A stretch of DNA of 64,000 nucleotides from Trichomonas vaginalis G3 (GCF_026262505.1 NC_067204.1:20119300-20183299); one strand, 5' to 3'; shown: positions 41,556 through 53,504, counted from the stretch's first letter. Notes: generated by a model from the sequence alone, not told the origin. Numbers and translations: made by a program.

Positions 41556-43781
41556 ATGTCTGATAAAAGCATTTTTTTAAATAAATACAGCGAGCTTAGA
41601 AGTCTCTATAAATACTATATTGACTCATACACAGCATTGTATCAGCTAAAAACAGAAAATGAAGAAGAATTAAGCTCGATTTACAAAATGATCAAAACAA
41701 ATTTGATTGATTCAAAGAATTATCTCCCAAAATATATCATAAAAGATATAGTTGGCATCATTCCGTTCAATAACCGCTATATAAAGTCATATTTGACTCT
41801 TATGAAATTCATCACTGATGAATATAATGTGAATGATGTAAGCAAAATTCCCATCATTTTTAACTTCGTTTTTTATAAAGAATATGGTGTTAAATTAGAC
41901 AAATCTGCTGATTTTGAAAAAATGAATTTTATAAATTCAGACATCCATTCAGAAAATACTATTTACAGAGCAATTATGAATAACGACCTGAAAGCATTCA
42001 TCTTATTCACAGAAAGAGAAGGATTTGATAAAGATAAAAAACTTGATAGCAAATTATATCCAGAAAACCGAGACAGATTACATTTATATTCTAATAAAGG
42101 ATATTCATTACTTGAATTATGCTGTTATCACGGTGCAGTTGATTGTTTCAAGTTCTTAAGATCGAAATTTAACTCAGAAATAACTCAAAAGTGTCTAGAA
42201 TTTTCATTTTTAAGCGGAAATCCAGAGATAATGAGTGAATGTTTGAAATATCAGAAACCATATGATGATTGCATGAGATATGCCATTATTTCACATAACA
42301 TTGATTTTGTTACATTCTTGATGAATGAGTATAATATAAGTATCAATTTATTTGATTGTGGATTCTATAATAATCTTGAATCATTTTTAGTATATTTTGA
42401 TCAAACAAATGATGTTAATAAATGTTTTGTTAATTCGGTAATGTTCGATATTGCTATTTGTGAGTATTTCTTTTCACTTGGTGCAGATATCAATGCAAAA
42501 ATTGGAAATAAAACTACCGCTCTTCATATTGCAGCAAGGAATAACAGTAGAGAATTAGCCGAATATCTTATTTTGCATGGTGCAAATATCAATGAAAAAG
42601 ATATATGTAATCATACCGCTCTTCATATTGCAGCCGAAAATAATAGCAAAGAAACGGCCGAAATTCTTATTTTGCATGGTGCAAATATCAATGAAAAAGA
42701 TAAAAATGGAAAAACCTCTCTTCATATTGCATTAGAAAATAATAGCAAAGAAACAGCTAAACTTTTTATTTCATATGGTGCAAACATCAATGAAAAAGAT
42801 AAAAATGGAATAATTGCTCTTCATTGAACAGCACAATATAATACCAAAGAAACAGCTGAACTTCTTCTTTCACATGGTGCAAATATCAATGAACAAGATA
42901 AATTTGGAGAGACTGCTCTTCATTTTGCAACAAAGCATGATAATAAAGAAATAATCGCCATTCTTACTTTATATGGTGCAAATATCAACATCAAAGATGA
43001 TGCAGGAAAAACTGCCATCCATTTTGCAGCAAAGAATAATAGTAAAAAAGCGGCAGAATTTCTTATTTCATATGGTGCGAATATCAATGAAAAAGACATT
43101 TATGGAAAAACTGCTCTTCATTATGCATTGGAATGGGAAAGCAAAGAAATCACAGAACTTCTTATTTCACATGGTGCAAACATCAATGAAAAAGATGCAA
43201 ATGATTATTCTACTTTATTTTATGCAGTAGATATTCAATCCGAAGAATCAGTCAAACTTCTTCTTTCGCATGGTGTAAATATCAATGAAAAAGATAATGC
43301 TGGGAAAACTGCTCTTCATCATGCAACAGAACGTGATAATAGAAAAATAACCAAACTTCTTATTTCATATGGTGCAAATATCAACATCAAAGATAATGCA
43401 GGAAAAACCGCTCTTCATTTTGCAACACAACATGATAATATAGAAATAATCACCATTCTTACTTTATATGGTGCAAATATCAACATCAAAGATGATGCAG
43501 GAAAAACTGCCATCCATTTTGCAGTAGATTATAATAGTAAAAAAGCAGCAGAATTTCTTATTTCATATGGTGCGAATATCAATGAAAAAGACATTTATGG
43601 AAAAACCGCTCTTCATTATGCACTGCAATATAAAAGCAAAGAAATCACAGAACTTCTTATTTCATATGGTACGAATCTCAATGAAAAAGCTCTTCACCTT
43701 ACAGCAGTTAAGAAACAGTCAAATTTCTTATTTTATATTATGCAGTCATCAATAATAAGATTTTTAACGTTGCATAAATAA
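41556..43781 (+). pseudogene. Ankyrin repeat gene (DUF3447 type) with in-frame TGA
   Basis: The ATG at MSDKSIFLNKYSEL starts a typical trichomonad ankyrin protein: a helical N-terminus (1-300) with LELCCYHGAVDCFKFL, then at least 12 ankyrin repeats of 33 residues, each with the signature HGANINEKD...TALH. A TGA at 42825-42827, in the conserved ALH segment where other repeats have an aromatic or other residue, ends the first 423 codons. The same frame then continues open for more than 300 codons to 43781. Near the end a short deletion and frame change damage the last repeat. It may still yield a shorter protein of about 423 residues. Units 42913-43194 and 43408-43688 are near-identical. Confidence 0.8.
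42913..43688 (+). repeat. Recent tandem duplication of five ankyrin repeats (offset 495 bp)
   Basis: Sequence at 42913-43194 recurs at 43408-43688 with few differences; the offset of 495 bp equals five repeats of 99 bp. Neighbouring repeats are less alike, so this is a recent internal duplication. Confidence 0.8.
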
Positions 43782-43997
43782 ACTGTAATAACATAATTCT
43801 CTTAACTTTTTACGGCTCGAAAAAGTATCAAGCAACTATTCAAAAATTTAATTACTCATTTTACATAGTCATTTTGAATTACTTATACTAATGTATGAAA
43901 ATATACTATTTCATTTAATTCATATGAATGATTAATATAATTATTAAGGTTGTTATAATATATACACTTTTACTAACATATAAAATATGATGACATA

Positions 43998-46283
43998 TTA
44001 CCATAAACCAAGGTAATATGATGAAGTCAGAAGAAGAGATGCATGTGTTTTCAAATCATTCTTCATTTGTTTCTTGATGATGTCGACTCCAACGAAGTTT
44101 GTCTCGATGATGTCGTCGCAAATGTACGATGCTTTGTGGAATATTGGCGATCCACAGAATACGTTGTGCTTATAACTCAATCCAACAATAACGTTCGTTC
44201 CTCTTTCGAAAGAAGGATAGAATTTAGAGAAATCTCGAGAACCGCAGTAATAGACAACTCGAACTTTTGTGCTCATGAACGAAGAAGATCCGATGAACTT
44301 TGTACCGGAACAAATTCTAAGAACACTTGGAACACTTGTCCCAATGAATGATGAATTTCCGAAATATATAACATTCTCTGGAACTTTATTAATGTTGAAA
44401 CAGTTCTTGAACGCGAAGTTTCCAATTCTCTTCACAGAACTTGGAATTTTGAAAACGAGTTTACTGCAGTCTGTGAACGCATAATCAGAGATATTAACAA
44501 TATTATTATTTATGGTGACTGACTCTAGATTGTTACAACCATAGAATGTTCCAGTCGGGATTGTGTAATATTCTTTCGTTGCTGACATTAATCTTTTTGA
44601 GTATTTGAAGTTGGTTGCTGAGGTAATTGGAGTATTCGATATTTGCTTTATATAAACTTTCTTGAGTTTGCTGCAATTTTTAAATACATAAGATGAAAGT
44701 GATACTTTGCAATCAAGATAAAAGTTATCGATCAATTTGTTTGCAAATGTAGAACTTTCTATAAAAGATATTGTTGTTCCTGAAGCAATCGTAATAGATT
44801 TTAGTTTGTATGGTGAAAATGCAGTTGAAACGATTTTGCTGATCTTCATTCCTGTTGGAATGCTTACTATTGTAATTGACGGTGCTCCACCAAAACAAGC
44901 AGAACTTATCTGGGTATAAGAATCAGGTACTGAATAATTAGTTAATGATGTGCATCCTGAAAAGGCCGTAGAACTCAAAGATGACATTTTAGACTTTGCC
45001 TGATATTTTACATACTTCAAAGATTGGCATCCTTTAAATGCATTATCTCGGATTGTTGTACAATTTGCAGGAATAACTACTGTTGTTAATTTTTTACAAT
45101 TTGAGAATATATTCTTCCCAAATACTTTGAGTGCACAGAACTTGCCGAATGTGAATGTTGTCAACGATGTACAATCTGAAAATATTGAATCAGCATCCAA
45201 ATTGACACGTGCATAGTCAGGGAATGTAATGATTGCAAGCTTTGTACAACCTGCAAAAGCATTTTGTTTAACTGTTTTCAATGATGTTGGAAGATCAACT
45301 CTTACAAGTGCTGTGCAAGAATAGAACGTTCCATCTTCAATCGTCTCTAGTTTGCATCCGCTTTGGAATGTCAAATTCTGAAGTTTTGTACATCTCCAAA
45401 ATGCATTTGATCCGATGACAATAATGTAATTATAAATAAATGCAGATACTTTTCCTGCCGGGCAACAAACGAGTCTCTGCTTATTATATGTGTAAACAAT
45501 TCCATCCCTACTTGTATAATGTGTGTTTGCAGAAGGAACGTATATACTGACTAGGCTTGAACAATATGCAAATGCAGATGGATCAAATGTTGAAACAGTT
45601 GATGGAATTGTAATTGTTGGTAATGATGTGCATGATTTGAAGACACCACCACCAAGTGTTGGTAAATTTGTTCCAGCTGCAAATGTAACAGATTTCAAAC
45701 TTTTACAATATTGGAACGAATTTACTCCAAGAAATGTCAGTGTTTTCGGGAATGATATTGAAGTTAATGCTGTGTTATCAAAGGATAAATCTTCAATAGT
45801 GCTTAAAACCGATCCGGCTGGAATAGAGAATGTTGCCAACACTGAAGCATATTGGAAACATCTATCTTTTAATGATTTAACTTTTTTAGGTAATACGATA
45901 CTTTTCAATTTTGAGCATCCAGCAAAAGCTTGACCTCCAATTGAAACAAGATTGCAATCTGCATTAAAACTTACTTTTTCCAGATAGCTATTATAATAAA
46001 AAGAAACACCTCCTATATTTTCAAGATTTTTGCCAAAGTTGATTTCTCTCAACTCGCAATACATCATGCAATAATCTTGAATATTTTTTGGTCCATTTCC
46101 TAGAGTAGTAATTTTACGAACTTTAGCATATGAAAATGAATCTCCAGCTATTACAGATACTGATGCTGGAAGAGTTATAGATAGAAAGGTTGTTCCATAG
46201 AAGCAAGCCCAGCCCAATGTTGTTACCTTGCTATTTAAACTTATGGTTTTTAAGTTTGTGCAATACGTTATTAATTGATTCAA
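43998..46283 (-). pseudogene. BspA-like (TpLRR) leucine-rich repeat gene, 5' end missing
   Basis: A 760-codon open frame built of about 23-residue TpLRR repeats of the BspA type, with the pattern IxLPxSVxxIGxxAFxxCxxLKxI; examples are GCQSLKYVKYQAKSKMSSL and TIPSTVSTFDPSAFAYCSSL. In Trichomonas this large family is expressed at the surface and binds host cells or bacteria. Here the frame begins inside a repeat (NQLITYCTNLKTISL) with no ATG, no signal peptide and no upstream cap repeat. It abuts, out of frame by one base, the signal-peptide end of a different membrane-protein gene. No C-terminal membrane span. It is likely a truncated or rearranged gene; translation from an internal Met near residue 88 is possible. 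Confidence 0.8.
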
Positions 46284-46491
46284 TAACTAATGTTTCTGGA
46301 TTGTAGTAAATAGGTTTAATAATGTTGTTGTTGATAGTAAACTTATCAGGGGTTGGGAAAATAACAAAAGTATCGTAATTTTCAACAGATGTGAAAGTTA
46401 ACTCGAGTTTTGACTGAACTAGATCTGAATATGATCCTGGATCTGCTACTACTTTGGATATAGCATGATATGCTAATAAGAAGCTGAGCAT
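46265..46491 (-). pseudogene. Truncated N-terminus of the type I membrane protein family
   Basis: The ATG at 46491 starts MLSFLLAYHAISKVVADPGS, about 75 codons clearly homologous to the starts of the genes at 40796 and 52274, including FPTPDKF and YYNPETLVIES. Homology stops at about 46265-46275, exactly where BspA-like repeats begin on the same strand in another frame. The upstream region is also shared with the paralogues, so promoter and signal peptide came along. As it stands, the frame ends a few codons past the junction. Confidence 0.85.
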
Positions 46492-47318
46492 TGTCTAAAA
46501 TGATCTTAGATCCAATCACTTATTTTTTTTTTTATGGATCTAAAAAAATTGGATCACCCTCTCAAAATGAACTGCTTTCTCAATTTTAGATTGCGGATCC
46601 AAAATGAAGGTATCGTATGACAATTAAATGTTTGATCCAATATTATAAGGCAAATTAATTTTTTTTTTTTTGAAACAATCAAATTGAAAATGTGGTTACG
46701 GATATCGTTGACATTCGATTTCATTGGATCATATTGTTTCATGTCATTCCATCAAAATTTATTTAAAAACCATAGAATATACTTGATTTCTTTGCGACAA
46801 AAAATTATTTATTGAGCAAATCTTACAATGCGTCGCATTTGATGAAGATCATATATCTCACATAATTGTAAAGCATTTTTGTTTATTCTTCAAAAGTTTT
46901 TGAATACATATGACTCCAGGAATTTGTTTCGAAACAGTTATTCTCAATTATGTGCTATCGATTACGATAACTTTTCGGATCCTGCATAATCCAAAATTAA
47001 ATATTAGTTAAATTTGAATAAGGATTCATTTGCATCATGAAACTCATTAGATTATGCTTTTCGATATAGTAAATTTCTCAGTAACTCTACATTTTAAATA
47101 GCTTATTCATCAATTGGGTTAAATTCGGAATTTTTTTATAACATTTCCTGTTTATCACAAATTAATTGAGATTCTATTGTATTAAGTTTAAGAATTCTCT
47201 CAAGTGATTCTTTTGATGGCTGAACTATTGTTTATTCTCTATATTCCATCAGCTTTTCGTTTTTATTGGATAATTTTTTAATAATTTTTTGTTTTTATCT
47301 ATCCACAAAGCGCACGAA
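46492..47318. other. Intergenic, shared paralogue upstream region then AT-rich DNA
   Basis: The first 150 bp (46492-46640) resemble the upstream DNA of the paralogue at 52274, including the motif ctctcaa and ggtatcgtat. The rest is AT-rich with no gene. Confidence 0.45.
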
Positions 47319-47640
47319 ATGTCCGCCGAAATGCAAGATAATAGTTACTATACAAAGATTCTTCTTGAAAAAGGTAGCGATTATTCAATGATTGACTCTA
47401 ATGGAAACAGTTGTTTGATGTTAGCATGCGCTGCAGGAAATGCAGAGAATGTTAAAATGATTATAACAGCTTGTGAAGATATTAATAGAAAGAATAAAAA
47501 AAGGTCAAACAGCACTTTGTTTTGCAGCTAAAAATAACCGAACCGATGCCGCAATTGAGTTGCTTGGAAGAGGAGCCAAAATCGGAAACTCTATGAAATA
47601 TACAAAAAAGAATGAAATGTCTGCCCTTATAAACATATAT
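47319..47640 (+). pseudogene. Ankyrin gene fragment with frameshift
   Basis: The ATG at 47319 opens MSAEMQDNSYYTKILLEKGS and continues with two ankyrin-like repeats (NGNSCLMLACAAGNAENVKM). At an A-run near 47496-47503 the frame slips, and the next repeat (GQTALCFAAKNNRTDAAIEL) lies in another frame. It ends after about three repeats, with no N-terminal domain. A decayed fragment of an ankyrin gene. Confidence 0.65.
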
Positions 47641-47694
47641 ATATCAATCAAAGAAACTGAATGTTATTCATTTACCTTATTGTTAATTTTATAA

Positions 47695-48355
47695 ATAAAT
47701 GTTCTGTAATATTACAATTCTCTTTATATCTGATGATCTCAAACTTAAACTATACTATGTTTATAACTCACAGAATTTAGATAAAATAAATCTTAATTAT
47801 AAATGCCGATTATACTTAATTGAAGGTTCGTTGAAAATGCTCTTTTTGAAATTCATTAATTATATTTTTCATCCAAAAATGTTTTTATTTGAAAGAATAT
47901 GGTCGAAAGAGCACCGTTCTAACTGTCTTATTTAAAAAAGTCATTTTACCAAATCATAGCCAATATAAAGATTTGATGATAAAACTCATGTTTGACTCAG
48001 TGCCATGCAACTTATCAAAGGGATTCATTAACTTAACAATGCATACAATCACAATTTTGTTTAATATTAAGAGAATAATTGTCCAAGATTTTAACAATTG
48101 CAATATTGTAGAATATATAATGTGTTTATAAACTAGAAAGAAATAGAAAATCAATCTAAAAGCCACTTTTTGGATCATATCACAAAATCTGAAATCTTTT
48201 CAATAATTGAAAGAAAATACAAATTATCGGTATCGTCTCTCTCAATTTCAATGTTCAAATATAAACTAAAATCCTTTAATATATAATATTTTTCTGATTT
48301 TCTCTAAAATGGAGAAATTTTTTGACCCAATTGAAATTTCTTACTAATCTCTATA
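47695..48355. other. Intergenic, no gene seen
   Basis: About 660 bp, AT-rich. Short open stretches on both strands have no recognisable family. Confidence 0.4.
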
Positions 48356-49324
48356 TTATTTTGTTTTGTTTGTAACTTTACATAACTTAGATCTTAATCT
48401 TACATTATACCACATTAAACCTTCACCGGTATGTTTCTCAAGTTCTTGAATCTGATCCCAGCCATGTGGGAAGGTATTTAGATGAATAGCAACAATATCA
48501 TCTGCAGATTGGGGTTTTCTGAAGCATGAAGGTGAATAGTTTTCTATATTGTTGCACTCTGGTATTGAATTCATTTTTATAGGTACTTGAACATCTAATG
48601 TATGTCCAACCATATGAGGAATGTTGCAAGACCCAGGAGTTTCTCCTATATGCCAAATAAACTCATTAAATTCTACGTCATCTGCCCAAATGACCTTTTC
48701 AATTATCCATTGGACTCCAAATTCAGTAAACTTGAATGCTGCTTTTCTGGAAAGAATCATTCCACTTCCACCTTGAATGAATGGGTTTGGATGACCAACA
48801 CAGCCTCCTAAAACAATAGTATCTCTGTCTGTATCATATTTTGAATTTAATAAATTTACAAGTTTTCTTAGCCGTGTGATACTAACGGAAACATCATCAT
48901 TGGATATCCACAGCCATTTATATGATGTATTATAATAAAAATAATAAGCAGCTGATTGTTTTTAAGCTGCTCTTTCACTATTTTTATCTGTTTTGATCAT
49001 ATACTGTTCTACTATTCCTGAATGATTATATGAAATATTTGGATTACCTTCAATGATATAGCTATATCCAAAATCATATAGATGTAGGAATTGTAACCAA
49101 TTTGTAAACTGGAACTTTCTTCTGTGAACGCTTGACATGATATTACCTGTTACAAGACCAAAGAATATTCCATTATTCGGACTTGCTGATGTATTGACGC
49201 CGATATATACTTCAAAGAAGGGTACTTCATTCGTGTTCAAAAGTTTGACTGAGAGAATTACTGTAGGAACTATAAGAAGGATCTCCAAAAAAGAAGAGAT
49301 CGAGAAACCTGAAACACAAGGCAT
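48356..49324 (-). pseudogene. GT31/Fringe-like glycosyltransferase with one internal stop
   Basis: Read from the ATG at 49324 (MPCVSGFSISSFLEILLIVP), it has a short inside tail, a signal-anchor near residues 8-27 and a lumenal domain, i.e. a type II Golgi enzyme. The catalytic half shows KWLWISNDDVSV (DxD-type metal site), VLGGCVGHPNPFI and GGSGMILSRKAAFKF, as in Fringe and core-1 galactosyltransferases of family GT31. A TAA at 48962-48964 interrupts an otherwise continuous 322-codon frame just before the DxD region. So it is probably a young pseudogene, since the standard code is used here. Donor and acceptor are unknown. Confidence 0.7.
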
Positions 49325-50161
49325 TACTGATGAACCAACTCTGAATTCAATTTCATTCAAATTTTTGATTGAGAGCGCATATTCAAATAACAATTTTGCG
49401 TTATTACGCAATTAGTTTCCCTATTGGTTGATTGTTAAAAGAAACAGATTCCGATAATTTGCAAAATTGAATAGAAAAGTGAATTTAGATAAATTAGTGG
49501 ATATCGTAACAAGGATGAGTATAAACGAATTATAAGTCTTATGAATTGAATATATTCAGAAAAATAGCTGGCGGATCATCTTGGTTTTTGACATTTGAAT
49601 GAGAATCATCGATATTTTTGAATATAAGCGGTTTAAAGGAAAAGAGTTTGAGAAGATTAACCGATTTCTAAAGATAAAATAAAGCCTTGATTTTTGGCTA
49701 ATGATTTTGTCATTGTCCAATATCAACATTTTTATCACGTGTATAATGTTACTAGAAACTGTTCCTATAGTGTGCAAATCGAACTTTCATTTTTTGAATC
49801 ATAATTTTTCGGTTGGAATCCATGTATTATCATATATGACATCATTTTATACTATGTTTCAATTGTGGCGTTTGTCAAGCAATTAAAGAACATCATTCAC
49901 CATAAAATATTTCGTATTTTTAATGCAAATTGTTCAAATTTAAATCAAGCTTACGTATATTTTTTGTATTTTAATTTGAATAATATATGGTTAGAAATAC
50001 ACTTTGATTAAATTAATATGAAACCAAATTAGATGAAATCTGGGATTTTTTTTTAATAGCCTTGTTTCTATTGCAATTTCTATTGCTGATACTACTTCCA
50101 AAAACGAAATTGAGAGTATGATATGTGACCGTTTATTTGGGAGAAATCAAACAAATTTTTT
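49325..50161. other. Intergenic, no gene seen
   Basis: About 840 bp of AT-rich DNA. No frame with an ATG and a recognisable protein. Confidence 0.4.
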
Positions 50162-50649
50162 ATGGAGAATAATGATAATCTTAAGACAAAAAGCTTATAA
50201 ATGAAAACATTATTCTTAAGCAAGAGATAGAAAAGCTAAAATCTCAGCTAAACGAAGCATTGCTTGTTGCAAATCAAATTGACAAAATATTTCGAGAAAA
50301 CATTCAGTTAATAAATCAAATCAGGAATTACGAAGCAATAAATGACGATTTGCAAAGGCGTTTAAGGATAATATTGCAAAAAAATAAAGATAATTCACCA
50401 TGTTTACAAGAAAATGATTCGAAAGCAGGTAGATCATGTCAATCAACAAATACCGAATATCCTTATATTGATGAAAAAGAATTAGATCAAAAAATTTCAA
50501 ATTTATCAAATCAAAATCAGTTTTATAGTACTCAAATCGCTAAACTTCAGCGTGATTTAAATATTGTTGTTTCATATTCATTAAATATTGTTGTTTCATT
50601 GAGATTACGTAAAGTCTCTCTATCGTTTTTCTGCCTCAATATTGAGTGA
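50162..50649 (+). pseudogene. Coiled-coil gene relic
   Basis: The ATG at 50162 (MENNDNL) is followed within eight codons by a one-base frame slip. After it comes a good coiled-coil frame (LILKQEIEKLKS-like, then NQIDKIFRENIQLINQIRNY and DDLQRRLRIILQKNK). The rest is low-complexity and loses any pattern by about 50580. This resembles the N-terminal part of long trichomonad coiled-coil proteins. It is most likely a truncated, frameshifted relic. Confidence 0.45.
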
Positions 50650-50861
50650 ATCTCTATCAAAAATTTGAATGCGAGACTATATATGAAGGAAAAGGAGTTT
50701 AAATATTTCTGAGATGCCTTCACATTTCATGACTAAAGTTTCCTTTTCGTGGTCTCTGAACAATCATAATTATAAAATTTGAGAATATAAAATAAGATAG
50801 GAATCCTAAGAAAAAAAAATGTTAGTAATAATATAAAAATTTATTTATTTAAATGAGACCT

Positions 50862-52274
50862 TCACCCAGTACCTGTCTTATTAGTATTCTTTCTTCTGTC
50901 GATGACAAATTTCTTGACGAGGAAGATGGCAACGGCAATAACAATTAATATGCCGACACCAATAGCAACCCAGATTAGAACAACATATGTCAAGCTGTGA
51001 TCATTTTCATCTCTATCTTCACTGTTTAAGCTGCCTGTACTTGTTTCTGATATCGCGAAAATATGATATTTGTTATATGTTTTTGTATTACGAATTACAT
51101 AAGGAGTAACTGTTGAGCCACCAACTTCAAACTTGACACTTGAACTTGACTTAGTATTGTCAATATGAACAATAGCAATGTTATCATAAGAATATTTGTT
51201 CTCTTTCAAATTGTTTCCATTTTCATCAAAGTATGTTGCGACCTTACTATCTTCAACTTTGATCTTTCCATCATATGTTGCAGCGTAAACACAGAATTGT
51301 TCTCCTTTCTTTCCTTTGACCTTGTAGTCCATTTTGCCAAGAATTGTAATATATTCTGTGCACTTCATTTCTTCTGGATGCTTAACAAACATGAACTTAA
51401 AGTTTGTTTGTCCCTTAATTCTGATGTATGAATTATTGGCAAATGACCAGGCAACGCTTCGTTCAAGGTCTGAATGCTTTTCCTCGTGGTTTTGATTTCC
51501 GGAGAATGCTTGAATTGTGTATGTATCATATTGAAGCATGATCATGTAAGATTTTGCTGGAACATATAAGACATATGAGTCATTAAGTTTTACATCATAC
51601 ATACCGTACTTGAAGTCTTTGATTTCAGGGAGAATGACAGTTCCCTTTAACATTGTTTCGAAATTTGGAATATGATATCTATCTGAAGTTGTTGCATTCT
51701 TTTCTTTATTGATACCAAAATAGTTGTATTCATTTGATTCTGTTGTGAAGTCAATCATTAAGGTTGTGTATGTTAATTCAAGATTTGTATTCTTATTCCA
51801 TTCATGATATGAAGATCCATTGAGGATATAGTTATCGTATGCATAAATCTTGCCATTAAGTTGATCGTTGTTGCCATAAACAACAGACTTTGTTTCATGA
51901 GCATTTGCGAAAACAAAGCATAAGTGTTTTGACTTGTAATCATATGCATTGATAGATAAAGATACAGTATCATTCTCATACTTGTTGAGAATAAAATCTA
52001 ATGTGGTGCAATAACCCTTTTTAAGGAGAATTACGGAATAATCTAAGACATTGTTCTCGGATTCAATAACTAATGTTTCTGGATTGTAGTAAACACGCTT
52101 GAGAGCCTGATTGTTGATAGAAAACTTTTCTGGTGTTGGGAAAATAACAATTGAATCGTAGTTTTCAACAGGAGTGAATGTTAACTCGAGTTTTGACTCA
52201 ACCTGATCTGAGAAAGATCCAGGAGCTCCTATCACTTTGGACATAGCATGAGAAGTCAATAAGAAACTGAACAT
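50862..52274 (-). CDS. Type I membrane protein of an unrecognised trichomonad family, intact copy
   Basis: A 470-residue protein. The N-terminus MFSFLLTSHAMSKVIGAPGS is a short, modest signal peptide. Residues 20-420 form a Tyr/Asn/Lys-rich, probably beta-sandwich outside region with several N-glycosylation sequons. A strong membrane span lies near 430-455 (VLIWVAIGVGILIVIAVAIF), followed by a basic 15-residue tail. Two more copies lie in the window, one with an internal stop and one cut short. The promoter-proximal DNA of all three is related. The setting among BspA and ankyrin genes suggests a surface protein. Function unknown. Confidence 0.8.
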   Translation of the reverse strand: MFSFLLTSHAMSKVIGAPGSFSDQVESKLELTFTPVENYDSIVIFPTPEKFSINNQALKRVYYNPETLVIESENNVLDYSVILLKKGYCTTLDFILNKYENDTVSLSINAYDYKSKHLCFVFANAHETKSVVYGNNDQLNGKIYAYDNYILNGSSYHEWNKNTNLELTYTTLMIDFTTESNEYNYFGINKEKNATTSDRYHIPNFETMLKGTVILPEIKDFKYGMYDVKLNDSYVLYVPAKSYMIMLQYDTYTIQAFSGNQNHEEKHSDLERSVAWSFANNSYIRIKGQTNFKFMFVKHPEEMKCTEYITILGKMDYKVKGKKGEQFCVYAATYDGKIKVEDSKVATYFDENGNNLKENKYSYDNIAIVHIDNTKSSSSVKFEVGGSTVTPYVIRNTKTYNKYHIFAISETSTGSLNSEDRDENDHSLTYVVLIWVAIGVGILIVIAVAIFLVKKFVIDRRKNTNKTGTG

Positions 52275-53504
52275 TTAACAAAATGAACATCGACCTGTCC
52301 TCTCAATTTTTTCAGAACAATAAGTAATTCAAATTCAACCGCCCTCTCAAATTTAAATTCAAACAAGATTCAGAATCCGGGTATCGTATTACATTTCAAG
52401 ATAAATGAATGAACTATTAGTGTATAAAGATAGGGAATATATATACGAAACATTATTGTGAAGCAAATTGATGTTTTTACGGAAAAATTCAAAATCAAAA
52501 TCATGGTTGCAGGAATTGCTTATGATCTTTGCGTTGCGATCCTATTGTTTCATGAAAGTATTTCTGATTTTTTGTGGAAATTGTACATCGCTATATATGA
52601 TCGTTTTGAAAAAAAAAATATTTTCTCAACAGACAAAACTAGACGTTGTTATTGAAGCATGAACCAAATCCTGAAATATTAGACTCTCTTCTGATATCAT
52701 TATAATTTGGATTTCAAATCTCAGAGAATTCAGAGCTTAAAGCTAATTCTTATTCCATATTAATAGAACATGAGGAATAACGCTGCGTAAATTAACATAT
52801 AATTTTATTAATAAATATTAGCATTAATGTCCTATAATATGCATAATTTTAAAGCTTTTATAATGTCTCCTCAAAAAATATCATCCGATATTTCATGTTC
52901 TCACAAATTTGTTAGTTTCGGGGCGGTTTCCCTCAATTGCTTTCAATTTCCAGTTATCGCTAACGATAACTTTTTTCCGATAACTTCATTGATTTTTACG
53001 ATAAACATTAGTATGAGCTCATAGTTATAATGGAACTATATTATAAATTATAGAATTGTCTTTCGAAATCAGCATTATGGTTATTTTTTTATATAAGATA
53101 ATGAAATAATATTGATTATTTAATATTTAGTGAATGATGCAATAAGGATTTATATTGAGTTGTATGTCGATATTAGCGTAATTATCATGATCATATCTAC
53201 ATTTGTAGTTTCACTAAATTGATAATATTGCCAAATCATTTTTTAAATTATCAAGTATAAATGCCAATAGGATTAATTTTTAATAATGATAAAAATCTAA
53301 GATAAATATTAGAAAAGATATATGTAATAAGAAGAAAAATATTTGTACACAACAATCTAATGCTTCGTAAGAATTATATTGAAGAATTTAATTTAAATTT
53401 AATCTTTATCCGTTTCTTGATATCACACAACATCTCGTTGATAACACTTCAAATATTCGATGTCGCGAGAAAACGTTTACGTTATTTAATGTTAGTTAAT
53501 TTAT
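52275..53504. other. Intergenic with decayed repeat
   Basis: About 1.2 kb. The first 120 bp hold the family upstream motif twice (near 52301 and 52343). The stretch 53010-53215 resembles 57085-57290. No gene is supported; small open stretches near 52458 have no ATG-based recognisable product. Confidence 0.45.
53010..53215. repeat. Diverged repeat, partner of 57085-57290
   Basis: Shared blocks include tctttcgaaa-cagcattat, tgaatgatg-aataagga and aattaycatg-ataaatct, in the same order and orientation, with roughly two-thirds identity by eye. It is probably the remains of a duplicated segment or of a dead gene family. Confidence 0.35.

Noticed and set aside
39960-42840. Alternative genetic code with TGA as Trp
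   Set aside because: TGA ends the ankyrin gene at 7270 and the B56 gene at 34621, and TGG is used freely; two TGAs in decaying families do not support reassignment.
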